Shown here piece by piece: positions 24,493 to 33,100 of a DNA stretch of 64,000 bases. The DNA comes from a virus: IMG/VR virus record IMGVR_UViG_3300020188_000808, positions 203,784 to 267,783 of that record. One strand, written 5' to 3'. A model generated the notes under the pieces. That model worked only from the letters and a program-made list of their open reading frames with translations, searched no databases and was not told where the DNA came from. Numbering within the stretch: the stretch's first letter is position 1; every line of letters begins with the position of its first letter. A program made the position numbers and the translations under genes.

Positions 24493-25096
24493 AGTTAACT
24501 TGCTCCTTTTTAAATATAGGTAATATAATATTGCGTTGTCTTGCAAACGGAGTACTCTTACCACTAAACACGTATCCAGCAGTAACACGAGGACTTACAT
24601 CTTTAACAGGTATGCCTCTATGTAAGTAACGACTTGGAAAGACGATTAGACGTCCTTCTTTGTATTCCACTTCATCAATTTTTTTACCATCTTTCTCAGG
24701 ATCGCCATCCCAAAAATCCATACCAGTGTCACCGTGAATTAAATAAACCATAGTGTAAGCAGGTACATCATCTCCACTATCGACATGCAATCCACCTGTG
24801 TGTTCTTTTGTTGTAAGATTAATTTGTACTTGATTTAATTGTATGTCGCCAACATCATTGTCAATTAGATTCTTATGATGTTCAAAGGCGTGCCATACTG
24901 CTTTTAGTGTCCACGGAGTATTTTCTAACTCTGCTTGTGAAAACTGTTGACTAAAGATTTGATGTCCTTGATACTGACCTAAACCTCTATGTCCAAAACT
25001 AAGTGGATAATGTAATACTTGATTTATAGCTTGGTCATGTAACCATTGTGGAACTACATCATCAAGTATTACTATTTTATTGGGATCATAATTCAT
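24470..25096 (-). CDS. 2OG-Fe(II) oxygenase
   Basis: 208 residues. HVDSGDD supplies His and Asp iron ligands, LHRGIPV the distal His, and SPRVTAGYVF the 2-oxoglutarate-binding Arg. The -10 of a perfect sigma-70 promoter ends 6 nt before the ATG, so the early mRNA should be leaderless. Substrate unknown (protein, nucleic acid or small molecule). Confidence 0.82.
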   Translation of the reverse strand: MNYDPNKIVILDDVVPQWLHDQAINQVLHYPLSFGHRGLGQYQGHQIFSQQFSQAELENTPWTLKAVWHAFEHHKNLIDNDVGDIQLNQVQINLTTKEHTGGLHVDSGDDVPAYTMVYLIHGDTGMDFWDGDPEKDGKKIDEVEYKEGRLIVFPSRYLHRGIPVKDVSPRVTAGYVFSGKSTPFARQRNIILPIFKKEQVNYDSRNNI

Positions 25097-25102
25097 AGTT
25101 TA

Positions 25103-25131
25103 ATTATAAACTATGTTTGTTAGAATGTCAA
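25103..25131 (-). promoter_or_regulatory. Sigma-70 promoter, leaderless, for oxygenase
   Basis: TTGACA (25131-25126), 17-nt spacer, TATAAT (25108-25103), then 6 nt (TAAACT) and ATG 25096. Confidence 0.88.
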
Positions 25132-25139
25132 GTTCTTTT

Positions 25140-25553
25140 TTATAAATCGCCTTTGACTCTATTTTCGGAATAATGTGCATCAAATTCGCCGCCTGGGTAT
25201 CGTGATTTAAGTTTATCAATATTCATTTGAATTACTTCATTAGGATCAATATTTAATGCCATACATCCTTGCATCCAATACCACATAACATCACCTAACT
25301 CACGTTGCATATGCCAAATGTTGTCTTTGTCCAAAGGCTTACCTTGAAACAAGATCTTTTTAATAATCTCAGTAAACTCTCCTGCTTCAGCACCTAACCC
25401 CATAGACGCTGTTAATAGTCTAGGTAAGTTAATATCTCTATCAGTATTGTTTAATGTAGCCCAATGTGATGAAAACGCATCATTACTTGAACTTTCTTTT
25501 GATGTTACAGCATCAACAAATTCTTTATATTTATTTAGGTCTATTTCAGCCAC
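25140..25553 (-). CDS. MazG-like nucleotide pyrophosphohydrolase
   Basis: 137 residues. EAGEFTEIIKK and RELGDVMWY form the ExxE...ExxD metal-binding helices of the MazG/all-alpha NTP pyrophosphatase family. Hydrolyses (d)NTPs to monophosphates; in marine phages it is proposed to adjust nucleotide or ppGpp pools. Single domain, with a short C-terminal extension. Confidence 0.85.
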   Translation of the reverse strand: MAEIDLNKYKEFVDAVTSKESSSNDAFSSHWATLNNTDRDINLPRLLTASMGLGAEAGEFTEIIKKILFQGKPLDKDNIWHMQRELGDVMWYWMQGCMALNIDPNEVIQMNIDKLKSRYPGGEFDAHYSENRVKGDL

Positions 25554-25580
25554 AAGGTATTCCTCTTCTTTTTTAAAGTG

Positions 25581-26027
25581 TTATGGTGTTCTAACGAAAT
25601 CGCTAGGATCAATTGTTGGTTGTGATAAGTCTGTTGAATGACCAATACCAAGATCTTCGGGTGCGTCTTTACTTGTAAGTAAGATAGCATTAACATCAAT
25701 TAATCTAATATCTAACTCACCTAGTTCTTCGTCTTCGAGTATAATACTTCTACTCCAACGCCCGTGTTCTACATAAATCCAATCACCAACTTCGTATGGA
25801 TCTTTATTCTCAGAACCAATAGCATAAATTTGGCACCATCGTGGACGAATGCCTCTTTCTTTACCATCGTCATGAGTAAGAATAATTCCTCCTTTGGTAG
25901 TACGTTCTCCAAAGTTCATATTATAAGCAAGTACACCATCATGAATGGGTCTTATAGTTCCTTTGATACGAGTTTTAACTTTCGGGCCTTCTCCAAAGCC
26001 TTTAACTACTTCTGGATCTAATTGCAT
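25581..26027 (-). CDS. GroES/gp31-like co-chaperonin
   Basis: 148 residues. IRPIHDGVLAYNM, TTKGGIILTHD (mobile-loop position with GGI-IL), WCQIYAIGSENKDPYEVGDWIYVEHGRWS and the final IDVNAILL strand follow the GroES beta-barrel layout (cf. GGIILP mobile loop, G.V.AVG, VGD.V). T4 gp31 replaces GroES for capsid folding; a similar role is likely here. The N- and C-terminal extensions are longer than in GroES. Confidence 0.75.
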   Translation of the reverse strand: MQLDPEVVKGFGEGPKVKTRIKGTIRPIHDGVLAYNMNFGERTTKGGIILTHDDGKERGIRPRWCQIYAIGSENKDPYEVGDWIYVEHGRWSRSIILEDEELGELDIRLIDVNAILLTSKDAPEDLGIGHSTDLSQPTIDPSDFVRTP

Positions 26028-26030
26028 TTT

Positions 26031-26471
26031 TTAGTCACCTTTTTTTACAAAATTACCATCTTCATCTTCTACCCATGCTGTACCTGTTTCATCAGCTTCT
26101 TCATCGATAGCCGCCATTTCTGCTTCTACTTTAGAAGTAGTAGCTTTGACTGCTTTTTTAGCTGGTGCTTTAGTTTCAGTTGCTGGTACTACTACTTGAG
26201 GTTGTGCAACTTGATCTATAGCAACATCATGATTGCCTTGATTTGGTACTTCATCTGTAACAGTTTGTGGATGATCTTTATAGTACTCTTCTAAAATATC
26301 GTCACGTTTTTTAATGATTTGACCGCCTGGGCCTAATTCATCACCACGTGCATTTACTCTAGCATTTCCTACAGCTGGTGTAAGTTCATTACGTTGGCGT
26401 AGTAGATCCATATCAACGGACTTACCTTGCATACTTTTATAAACTTTACGACCTGATTGCTTCATAGCCAT
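26031..26471 (-). CDS. Conserved phage protein, disordered acidic tail
   Basis: 146 residues. A basic N-terminal half (SGRKVYKSMQGKSVDMDLLR, then NELTPAVGNARVNARGDELG) followed by Ala/Lys/Glu-rich low complexity and an acidic end (AWVEDEDGNFVKKGD). The N-terminal motif appears conserved among marine T4-like phages. A transcription-accessory role is possible but unsupported. Directly upstream of the GroES-like gene. Confidence 0.55.
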   Translation of the reverse strand: MAMKQSGRKVYKSMQGKSVDMDLLRQRNELTPAVGNARVNARGDELGPGGQIIKKRDDILEEYYKDHPQTVTDEVPNQGNHDVAIDQVAQPQVVVPATETKAPAKKAVKATTSKVEAEMAAIDEEADETGTAWVEDEDGNFVKKGD

Positions 26472-26501
26472 TTTATTTCTCCTATTATATTATATACTTA
26501 C

Positions 26502-27023
26502 TTATCTCAGGAACTCACGCCAATCCAGGCCAAACTGGATTGAATTTACCTTGTGTACACCTATCAAATATAGCACATATGATGCTACGCTTGATCCACG
26601 TCCTACACCCCATACAATGTCGTTCTCACGCATAAAGTTCACAAGATATATCATATACTGTAGCAAAGGCTTCATACCTCTGCCTTCAAACTCTGCAAGT
26701 TCTTCTGCACATCTTGCTGTTTCTTCTTGTGTAGTACATTTCTCCAGCACCCAATTATGTACATTAATGGCTTTGTATGCGTCAGGCATGAACCATTCAC
26801 TTTGACATACACCGTCAAAAGTCTTTTGATCTACATCTAATGGGATATACTTTTGTAGTTTGCTAAGGCCTTGTTCTTCCATAGCACTATTGAACTTGTC
26901 TACGTCATCACTTGGATCACATAGTACAACGTGTACCTTATCCGCATGACCACTATAGATCATATCAATAAGATCTTTATTAGAAAATCGTGGAATACCT
27001 AAATCGTCAGTTTTCATAAGCAT
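26502..27023 (-). CDS. DnaE/PolC-like replicase fragment
   Basis: 173 residues. The C-terminal part (about 138-173) reads IVWGVGRGSSVASYVLYLIG, then VNSIQFGLDWREFLR, matching the GRGS.ASLVAYLLGIT..DP..Y.L.FERFLN motif of bacterial DNA polymerase III alpha just before its catalytic Asp residues. The gene ends right after that motif, so catalytic aspartates are absent and it cannot be a polymerase by itself. Transcribed from its own sigma-70-like promoter with the ATG 6 nt below the -10. Confidence 0.7.
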   Translation of the reverse strand: MLMKTDDLGIPRFSNKDLIDMIYSGHADKVHVVLCDPSDDVDKFNSAMEEQGLSKLQKYIPLDVDQKTFDGVCQSEWFMPDAYKAINVHNWVLEKCTTQEETARCAEELAEFEGRGMKPLLQYMIYLVNFMRENDIVWGVGRGSSVASYVLYLIGVHKVNSIQFGLDWREFLR

Positions 27024-27029
27024 ACACTT

Positions 27030-27058
27030 ATTTTAACTTACATTGATTAGATTGTCAA
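27030..27058 (-). promoter_or_regulatory. Sigma-70-like promoter, leaderless, for DnaE-like gene
   Basis: TTGACA (27058-27053), 17-nt spacer, TAAAAT (27035-27030), then 6 nt and ATG 27023. Overlaps the 3' end of the preceding gene. Confidence 0.75.
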
Positions 27059-27257
27059 GATCTTTATTGCCGTTTTCTGGATTTGATTTGCTCGATCTAT
27101 CAATCATTTCTAATTTGTATGTGTCTAACATAGTTTGGATTTGATGTTGAGCATCAGGATTTCTAGTTTGAAACCATTTCTGTGTTAACGAATTAATTTT
27201 TTCTACAATTTGTTCGTCTGTTAGAGAACTTATATCTGATAGTAATGGATGATCCAT
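27033..27257 (-). CDS. Small helical protein, unknown
   Basis: 74 residues, charged and helical (LLSDISSLTDEQIVEKINSL). The 3' end overlaps the promoter of the DnaE-like gene. No domain recognised. Confidence 0.5.
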   Translation of the reverse strand: MDHPLLSDISSLTDEQIVEKINSLTQKWFQTRNPDAQHQIQTMLDTYKLEMIDRSSKSNPENGNKDLDNLINVS

Positions 27258-27268
27258 TAATTAATACC

Positions 27269-27847
27269 TTATGCGAATTGACCAATGTATTGTGCGTAAA
27301 CTGTGATACCACCGTCATATGTCCAAACGTCAACACAAATTGGATCACTATTGCTGTTTACAACAAATGGTGCTGGAAATGGGTTATCGCCGTTTGTACC
27401 ATATTTGATAGTACCATTTTCTGTAGCAAAAGATACTGTTCTTGCTGTACTATCGCCTAATGTATCTAACAGCATAACTCTAATTCTACCTACTTTGTTT
27501 GCTGTAGGCCAATCAGTAAATGTTAGTGTAAGTGTGTTTGATCCAATAGTAAATGTTTGAAAATTACCATTAGTAAAACTAACGTTTGTTGGACCAGTTA
27601 CTGTACCACCTGGATAATGTTTTTCAGTGTTAGCAATAAAGTTTGCTCCACTTACATCGTTACCTAGAAAGTTGTTTGCCGCGTTTAATTTTGCAGTATT
27701 TGTCTGCAAATCTTCAATTTCATTCTTTGCGGCTGTGAAATTGTTCTTGATAGTATTAAAGTTATTACGAAATCCCTGGCTGTCATTATCCTGACCTGCT
27801 ACGGGAAACGTAGAATCAATACTTGTATTGTCAATATTACTTGCCAT
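27269..27847 (-). CDS. Virion fibre-like protein with fibre-anchor N-terminus
   Basis: 192 residues. N-terminal FRNNFNTIKNNFTAAKNEI is related to the NxNFxxLY anchor segment repeated in larger fibre proteins of this cluster; the rest is beta-rich (TFTIGSNTLTLTFTDW, VWTYDGGITVYAQYIGQF). Likely a short tail-fibre or baseplate accessory. It is the most downstream gene of the 47-27 kb fibre cluster, with its own GCTAAATA late box. Confidence 0.55.
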   Translation of the reverse strand: MASNIDNTSIDSTFPVAGQDNDSQGFRNNFNTIKNNFTAAKNEIEDLQTNTAKLNAANNFLGNDVSGANFIANTEKHYPGGTVTGPTNVSFTNGNFQTFTIGSNTLTLTFTDWPTANKVGRIRVMLLDTLGDSTARTVSFATENGTIKYGTNGDNPFPAPFVVNSNSDPICVDVWTYDGGITVYAQYIGQFA

Positions 27848-27869
27848 ATTAGTTCCTCTCTAGTATATG

Positions 27870-27877
27870 TATTTAGC
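27870..27877 (-). promoter_or_regulatory. Late promoter variant GCTAAATA
   Basis: GCTAAATA on the minus strand, 22 nt upstream of ATG 27847 with AGAGAGGA in the leader; the CTAAATA form resembles reported cyanophage late promoters. Confidence 0.6.
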
Positions 27878-27881
27878 TAGG

Positions 27882-30800
27882 TTAAACATTATATTGATAG
27901 TTTCCGAATGCAATATATTGCTCATCGCTATTACCTATAGTAGCATCAACAATATATCTATCTATTTCAAAATCTAAATTCTTAAAGTCGAACCCACTAT
28001 TAGTTATATTTAATAAAATCTGTGCCGCTGTTCCTGGTTTACAATAGCATAATGGTACTGCTGTAACATATCCTAATTCTTGTACACCAGAACCTTGTGC
28101 AGTTGACATCCAAATAGGTAAGAAACTACCTTCTGTAACGCCCGCTTGTGCTATATTTTCACGCATATTTGTTACATTACTAATAAAGCGTGTTTGATCG
28201 GTAGAATTACTAATTTGTACAGCATCACTATCTACTTTAAGAGTGTTGTATGTTGGTCTAAATCTAAACGGATCACTACTTGTAGTAGCAATTTGTCCTG
28301 CTTTTAATATAGCACCATTTCTAGTTGTAATTTCAATAGTGCCGTTTGCATCGTATATAACAGATCCTGCTCTAGTAATAATTTCTAAATCGTTACCAAA
28401 CGCTCGAACATTAATAATTTGATTTACACTATTTCTAATTTGGAAAACAGCTTCACCTGCTCCTTCTTTACTAGCATCATCACGTGTTTCGTACTCAACA
28501 CTATCAACTGTAATTTTCTTTTTGTTAGCAATTCCTGTAGTTTTAGCAACCTTTCCAGTCTTTGTATCTAAAGGGTCATTTACATCTACATAAATTACTT
28601 CATACAATACTGTGTTAGTTCCGTTCTCTTTTGCTTCTGCAACTTTCAACTCACCAAATTTAAATCTTTTACGTTTATGATTTTTTCTAGAAGCCGCAAC
28701 ATACTCTTTAATTTCTTTAGTTTCAATACCAGCATATACTAACATCTTAACTTCTTTTTGTAGACCAAACTGTGCATCATTTGGTCTGTAAATACTATTA
28801 GGTGTAAAGATATTACTATCACCTATGAAATTTTTATATATTTGGCGCTGTGTAGTTTTAAATAAAGGTTTAACATATAAGTTACTGTACGTCAAATTGT
28901 CAGGATCTCTTACAACAATGTTAAACGTTCTAGTTGTAGAACTAAACCCAAATCTATCTCTTGCTTGTACTGTGAAAATAAACTTTCTATCAATAGTAGT
29001 TGTACCACCGTCAAGTGTAAATTTATTATTATCAATAGTTGAAAGACCATCTGAAGTAGGTGTTGCAAACTGTACAACTTTACCAACAATTTCACCATCA
29101 AAGTTTAAAGTTAACCCTGGTGGCAATCTACCACTTGATAATGTATAAAGTAATGAACTATCTGTAACACTTGTTAATGCTTCTACAAAAAACGTACTAA
29201 CAAAGTTAGCTTTGATACTGCCTAAGTTTTCTGTAGTTTGCCATTTAATTGTACTTTCAACTTCTCCTAAAATCTTAACTGTAAACGTTTTTCTTTTTTC
29301 AGCAATTAACTCTTGACTGATACTAGTAAAGCGTTGAGCATTAATTGTAAATTTGTATTCTTTTGTAACAGCTGGCTGATAAGGAACACGACCTGCTATT
29401 TCGCCGGTAGTAACATCTAATACTAACCCTGGTGGAATTTCACTTGGAGTATTATCTGGATTAGTTGATTCAAACGTATATGTTAGATCACCTAGTACTG
29501 TTTGAGGATCAAATACATCTAAGAAAATTGTTACGTAATTGTTAGCACGTTTAAACCCTAAGTCTGCTGGTGTTAACCAAACAGGAGTTCTTAAATAAGT
29601 GTTGTCTGCTTTGAATACCCCTGTACCAATTTGCATAACTGTGTTATCTGCACGTAGGAAATCATCACCTACTAAAAATATTTCAAATGATCTTTTAACA
29701 ACAGTATCACCGTCACTTACACTTACATCAAATGCGTATCTTCGATTTAATTTTTTTCTACTTTGTGTTGGGATAGCATCGTCATATCCTTTTGTATCAT
29801 AGTAGTAACTTTCAAAGCCGTTAGCACTTCTTAATCCAAAGTCAAACGCATATGAGTCAAACTGTGTTGCATCATAAAATCCACTACCTGCATTTTTGTC
29901 TATTGCTAGGATAGGGTCAACAATTCCAACTAATCTTCCGTCAGTTGTTAATTGTAATCCTGGTGGTATTTCTCCATCACCGTCGGCAATAAAATATTCT
30001 AATGTTTGTCCAGTTGGTAAGTCAGCATCAATTGCTTCTAATTGGAAGTCAACAATACTACTGTCTAAAATGAATGTAGCACTTCCTCTTCCTAATGGTA
30101 ATAGTCCTTCTGTTGTTGACCATACTGGATCATCAGGACCTTCTATAGTTAGAGTAAATGTTCTATCTCTTAATCCTTCTTCGTTGGTTGCACGTAACAC
30201 AAATTTAAATTCAGTAGTACGTGACACTTCAAAAGGAGTACCAACAATTTTATTTTGTTCTAAACGCATACCCGGAGGTAATTCCCCACTAATTAGTGTA
30301 ACAATATCTGTGTTTAATGTAATAGTAGTTGGGGATCCATCAGATATATAAACGTCTTTTAATACTGATTCTGTATATGTAAAGTAACTTCTTACAATAT
30401 CTCTATACCATAATTCAGTTGTTACATAGTCACTACTTCCACTTGTTTTATAGTGTAGTACTTGACCTGACAAGTATGAGTAATAATATGTACTGTACTG
30501 TCCATAAAATGTTCCTCCAGCATCTGGTATTTGTCCACCAACATATCCTTGAGATAATGCCCATTGATATGCTGTTTCTTGACCGCCTAACCATGTTACT
30601 GGAGTTGTACTATAATTAGGTGCTATGTTATTACTAGGATCAACATAACCTCCAACGTAAGGCATCATATCGTTCGTTGTAGCAACATTTGTGTCACCAT
30701 CAGTACTTTGTATTGTTAATATTCTTTTACCTTGTTTAACAGCCGTATTTGTGTTATAGTCGTCTGCCGAATTACCTGTATTTGCTTCTGATGACGGAAA

Positions 30801-31442
30801 GTAAAAACTACCATTTCTAAACATTGGGTTAAACAGTGGAGCATTAATTGTAGCAAAATCTTTAACGCCAATGTCGTCAATTTCAATCATTGCACGATTA
30901 ACTAACAGTCCGCCGTTATTAATACCAAGTAGTTTGATTTCGTTTGATTCAACATTTGAAAATTTACTAAGTTTATTAATAAGTTGACGTAGCATTTCAA
31001 TGTCTGGTGATTTATTAGTATCTTCGTCAATCACATTCCAATCATTTAACGGTTTGTCAGGAGCAACAATAATATGATCTCCTAAATAATTTTGCCAGTC
31101 GTTGATCATATTAGCACCTGTACTACCCTGAGGGTGTAAAATAATAACAACAGGTATTAGCTTGTTTGATAAAGTAGGAATAGTTGGAACACGTATAGCT
31201 GGGGTTGGATATGTTGTAGTCATACTAGCACCATATTGATCAACATGATCAATACTAATACTAATAGTACTAGCATTACTTAATGCCGATTGTGGTGGAT
31301 AACTTAAACTTTGATTGCTAGGATTATATCCGCTACCGCCGCCTATTGTTGGATCTAACGGCAGTGGAACTGATGCTGTAACTCTTTCTTGTAGAGTTGC
31401 TAAATTATAACCTGATTTTTGAGTCCAACTTGGTACTGCCAT
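27882..31442 (-). CDS. Large adhesin: degenerate esterase-like domain plus Ig-like repeats
   Basis: 1186 residues. About 95-340 resembles an alpha/beta-hydrolase of the PHB-depolymerase/LpqC type (IPVVIILHPQGSTG, then LLGINNGGLLVNR), but the nucleophile position G173-I-N175-N-G177 carries Asn instead of Ser. About 370-850 holds repeated Ig-like (He_PIG type) domains with the recurring LPPGL.L...GEI.G pattern. The C-terminal 300 residues are beta-rich without a known domain. Likely a virion adhesin or receptor-binding protein. A late promoter precedes it (31467-31474). Confidence 0.7.
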   Translation of the reverse strand: MAVPSWTQKSGYNLATLQERVTASVPLPLDPTIGGGSGYNPSNQSLSYPPQSALSNASTISISIDHVDQYGASMTTTYPTPAIRVPTIPTLSNKLIPVVIILHPQGSTGANMINDWQNYLGDHIIVAPDKPLNDWNVIDEDTNKSPDIEMLRQLINKLSKFSNVESNEIKLLGINNGGLLVNRAMIEIDDIGVKDFATINAPLFNPMFRNGSFYFPSSEANTGNSADDYNTNTAVKQGKRILTIQSTDGDTNVATTNDMMPYVGGYVDPSNNIAPNYSTTPVTWLGGQETAYQWALSQGYVGGQIPDAGGTFYGQYSTYYYSYLSGQVLHYKTSGSSDYVTTELWYRDIVRSYFTYTESVLKDVYISDGSPTTITLNTDIVTLISGELPPGMRLEQNKIVGTPFEVSRTTEFKFVLRATNEEGLRDRTFTLTIEGPDDPVWSTTEGLLPLGRGSATFILDSSIVDFQLEAIDADLPTGQTLEYFIADGDGEIPPGLQLTTDGRLVGIVDPILAIDKNAGSGFYDATQFDSYAFDFGLRSANGFESYYYDTKGYDDAIPTQSRKKLNRRYAFDVSVSDGDTVVKRSFEIFLVGDDFLRADNTVMQIGTGVFKADNTYLRTPVWLTPADLGFKRANNYVTIFLDVFDPQTVLGDLTYTFESTNPDNTPSEIPPGLVLDVTTGEIAGRVPYQPAVTKEYKFTINAQRFTSISQELIAEKRKTFTVKILGEVESTIKWQTTENLGSIKANFVSTFFVEALTSVTDSSLLYTLSSGRLPPGLTLNFDGEIVGKVVQFATPTSDGLSTIDNNKFTLDGGTTTIDRKFIFTVQARDRFGFSSTTRTFNIVVRDPDNLTYSNLYVKPLFKTTQRQIYKNFIGDSNIFTPNSIYRPNDAQFGLQKEVKMLVYAGIETKEIKEYVAASRKNHKRKRFKFGELKVAEAKENGTNTVLYEVIYVDVNDPLDTKTGKVAKTTGIANKKKITVDSVEYETRDDASKEGAGEAVFQIRNSVNQIINVRAFGNDLEIITRAGSVIYDANGTIEITTRNGAILKAGQIATTSSDPFRFRPTYNTLKVDSDAVQISNSTDQTRFISNVTNMRENIAQAGVTEGSFLPIWMSTAQGSGVQELGYVTAVPLCYCKPGTAAQILLNITNSGFDFKNLDFEIDRYIVDATIGNSDEQYIAFGNYQYNV

Positions 31443-31466
31443 GTTTCATATCCTTTAACTTATTAG

Positions 31467-31474
31467 TATTTATC
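31467..31474 (-). promoter_or_regulatory. Late promoter GATAAATA
   Basis: GATAAATA 24 nt upstream of ATG 31442, with AAAGGA in the leader. Confidence 0.7.
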
Positions 31475-31487
31475 GGATATCAAGTGT

Positions 31488-32366
31488 TTAGAATGCACGT
31501 TGTTGTTTAGTACTAGGACCTACGATATATGGGTATACTGGTTGGTTATTTGTATCTACAGTCATAAAGTAAGCATATGTGCCATCTGGATATTCCGGAG
31601 TTTTTGTGAAGCGTCCGTTGTATTGATCCAAAGTTCCTGTACCAATTTGAAATTCGTGATCGTTAACAAATGTTCCTGCTGTTTTTTCTGAATACAAATA
31701 GTCACGACCTGGTCTTTCACTACCATAATATTGATATGAACTTGTCATTCTAATTACTACTGACAAAGGATCGTTAAAGTCTGAATAACCAAATGGTCCG
31801 TAAATAGGATATCCATCAAAACAGTAACCTACAATTTTACTATGACCGTCTGCATGTCTAAACTTATCTCCACCAAAGTCGCTTCCAGCATAATATGTAG
31901 GAGTTGGACTTGCGTCAGTATCAATCATTGTAGTTGACCATGCTGGTCCTGTTTCACTTGATCCTGTTGGTAAAAATAAAAACATTGCTGACATATAATG
32001 ATATTGACCATTTGTTTCTGGCCATCCACCTGCATCGTCACCGCCATAATTTCCTCTAAACTGTACAGCATTATATTCAAATCCTGTAGCTGGTGCATCG
32101 TCAATTGCACTTAGTCCAGGTGGAACAACGCCAACTCCTGAACTTGGTGAGTAAAATACAACACCATTAGACATAATGCCTAGTGGAGTTAGTGCAGTAG
32201 TTAGCTGTGCGTTTGTAGTATTTTCGCCACCTCTAAATGTAAAAGAATAGTTGTATGATTGTGATTGGGCTGTATTTGCACTAGGTGCAAACGCATTATT
32301 GCCAAACGCTTTACCAAATTGTGCTGGATTAGGTAATCCATTTGATGTAATTGTTAAAGTTGCCAT
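31488..32366 (-). CDS. YHYH-domain virion protein
   Basis: 292 residues. NGQYHYMSAMFLF and GYCFDGYPIYGPFGYSD match the YHYH domain (YHYH ... DG.PIYGP), found in secreted proteins and marine phages; its biochemical role is unknown, copper or polysaccharide binding having been suggested for relatives. No signal peptide. Embedded in the fibre cluster, so a tail or adhesin component is likely. Confidence 0.7.
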   Translation of the reverse strand: MATLTITSNGLPNPAQFGKAFGNNAFAPSANTAQSQSYNYSFTFRGGENTTNAQLTTALTPLGIMSNGVVFYSPSSGVGVVPPGLSAIDDAPATGFEYNAVQFRGNYGGDDAGGWPETNGQYHYMSAMFLFLPTGSSETGPAWSTTMIDTDASPTPTYYAGSDFGGDKFRHADGHSKIVGYCFDGYPIYGPFGYSDFNDPLSVVIRMTSSYQYYGSERPGRDYLYSEKTAGTFVNDHEFQIGTGTLDQYNGRFTKTPEYPDGTYAYFMTVDTNNQPVYPYIVGPSTKQQRAF

Positions 32367-32367
32367 A

Positions 32368-33072
32368 TTAGCTTATTACTCCTGCGTCAAAAGTTCTATC
32401 ATCAGGAGTCATATATCCTCCAAAGTCTATATCTGTTTCGTAAAGTAGCCAGTCACTGAAGCCCCTTACATCATTACTTAGCGTTCCAAAATCAAATCCT
32501 GCTGTATTTGGCTCAATACTTCTAATATCAATACCGTATACTAATCCTTGTAAGTTACCTGTAACAGGACCACTAAATTCACTTGCTGTAAATGTTCCGC
32601 CGTTAGTAATATCAAAACCAGCGGCATTTAAGTTTCCGCCTAATTCTGGACTTGTGTCTGTTACAATTTCTGCTGTTGAATTAACAGTTAAAACATTTCC
32701 TGATAATGATGTATTTGCACCTGTACCACCAAAGATACTAAGTGATTGGCCATCTGCAAGTGATATGCTACCTGAATCTGAAACTATAGTTAATGCTTGT
32801 AATCCTCCTGTAGCATTAACTGTAATTCCTTGCGGAGTACTAGTTAGTGTTACATTAGATCCTTGTACTAATTTTTTAAGTTGAATTTCAGCTCCAACCT
32901 TTTGTGAAAATATACCTTCGCCAACATTCCCTACATTGGCAACGGTTGTGCTTTCTGGTGAACGTAGATCTAAATCATCAAAATTTTGATTTACTTTAAT
33001 AAACGCTTCACGAAGATCATCACCTGTTCCGTCGTTTGCTAGTGTACCGATATTAATTGTTTGTAAAGCCAT
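32368..33072 (-). CDS. Short tail-fibre protein with shared anchor module
   Basis: 234 residues. N-terminus TINIGTLANDGTGDDLREAF, then IKVNQNFDDLD is the anchor module shared with the fibres at 39874 and 40695 (and the degenerate one at 27269). The rest is beta-rich, Gly/Ser/Asn repeats (SDSGSISLADGQSLSIFGGT). Late promoter at 33093-33100. Confidence 0.65.
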   Translation of the reverse strand: MALQTINIGTLANDGTGDDLREAFIKVNQNFDDLDLRSPESTTVANVGNVGEGIFSQKVGAEIQLKKLVQGSNVTLTSTPQGITVNATGGLQALTIVSDSGSISLADGQSLSIFGGTGANTSLSGNVLTVNSTAEIVTDTSPELGGNLNAAGFDITNGGTFTASEFSGPVTGNLQGLVYGIDIRSIEPNTAGFDFGTLSNDVRGFSDWLLYETDIDFGGYMTPDDRTFDAGVIS

Positions 33073-33092
33073 ATTATCTCTCTTCTATAATG

Positions 33093-33100
33093 TATTTATC
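33093..33100 (-). promoter_or_regulatory. Late promoter GATAAATA
   Basis: GATAAATA 20 nt upstream of ATG 33072, with AGAGAGA in the leader; also lies just before the stop of the subtilase gene. Confidence 0.7.
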
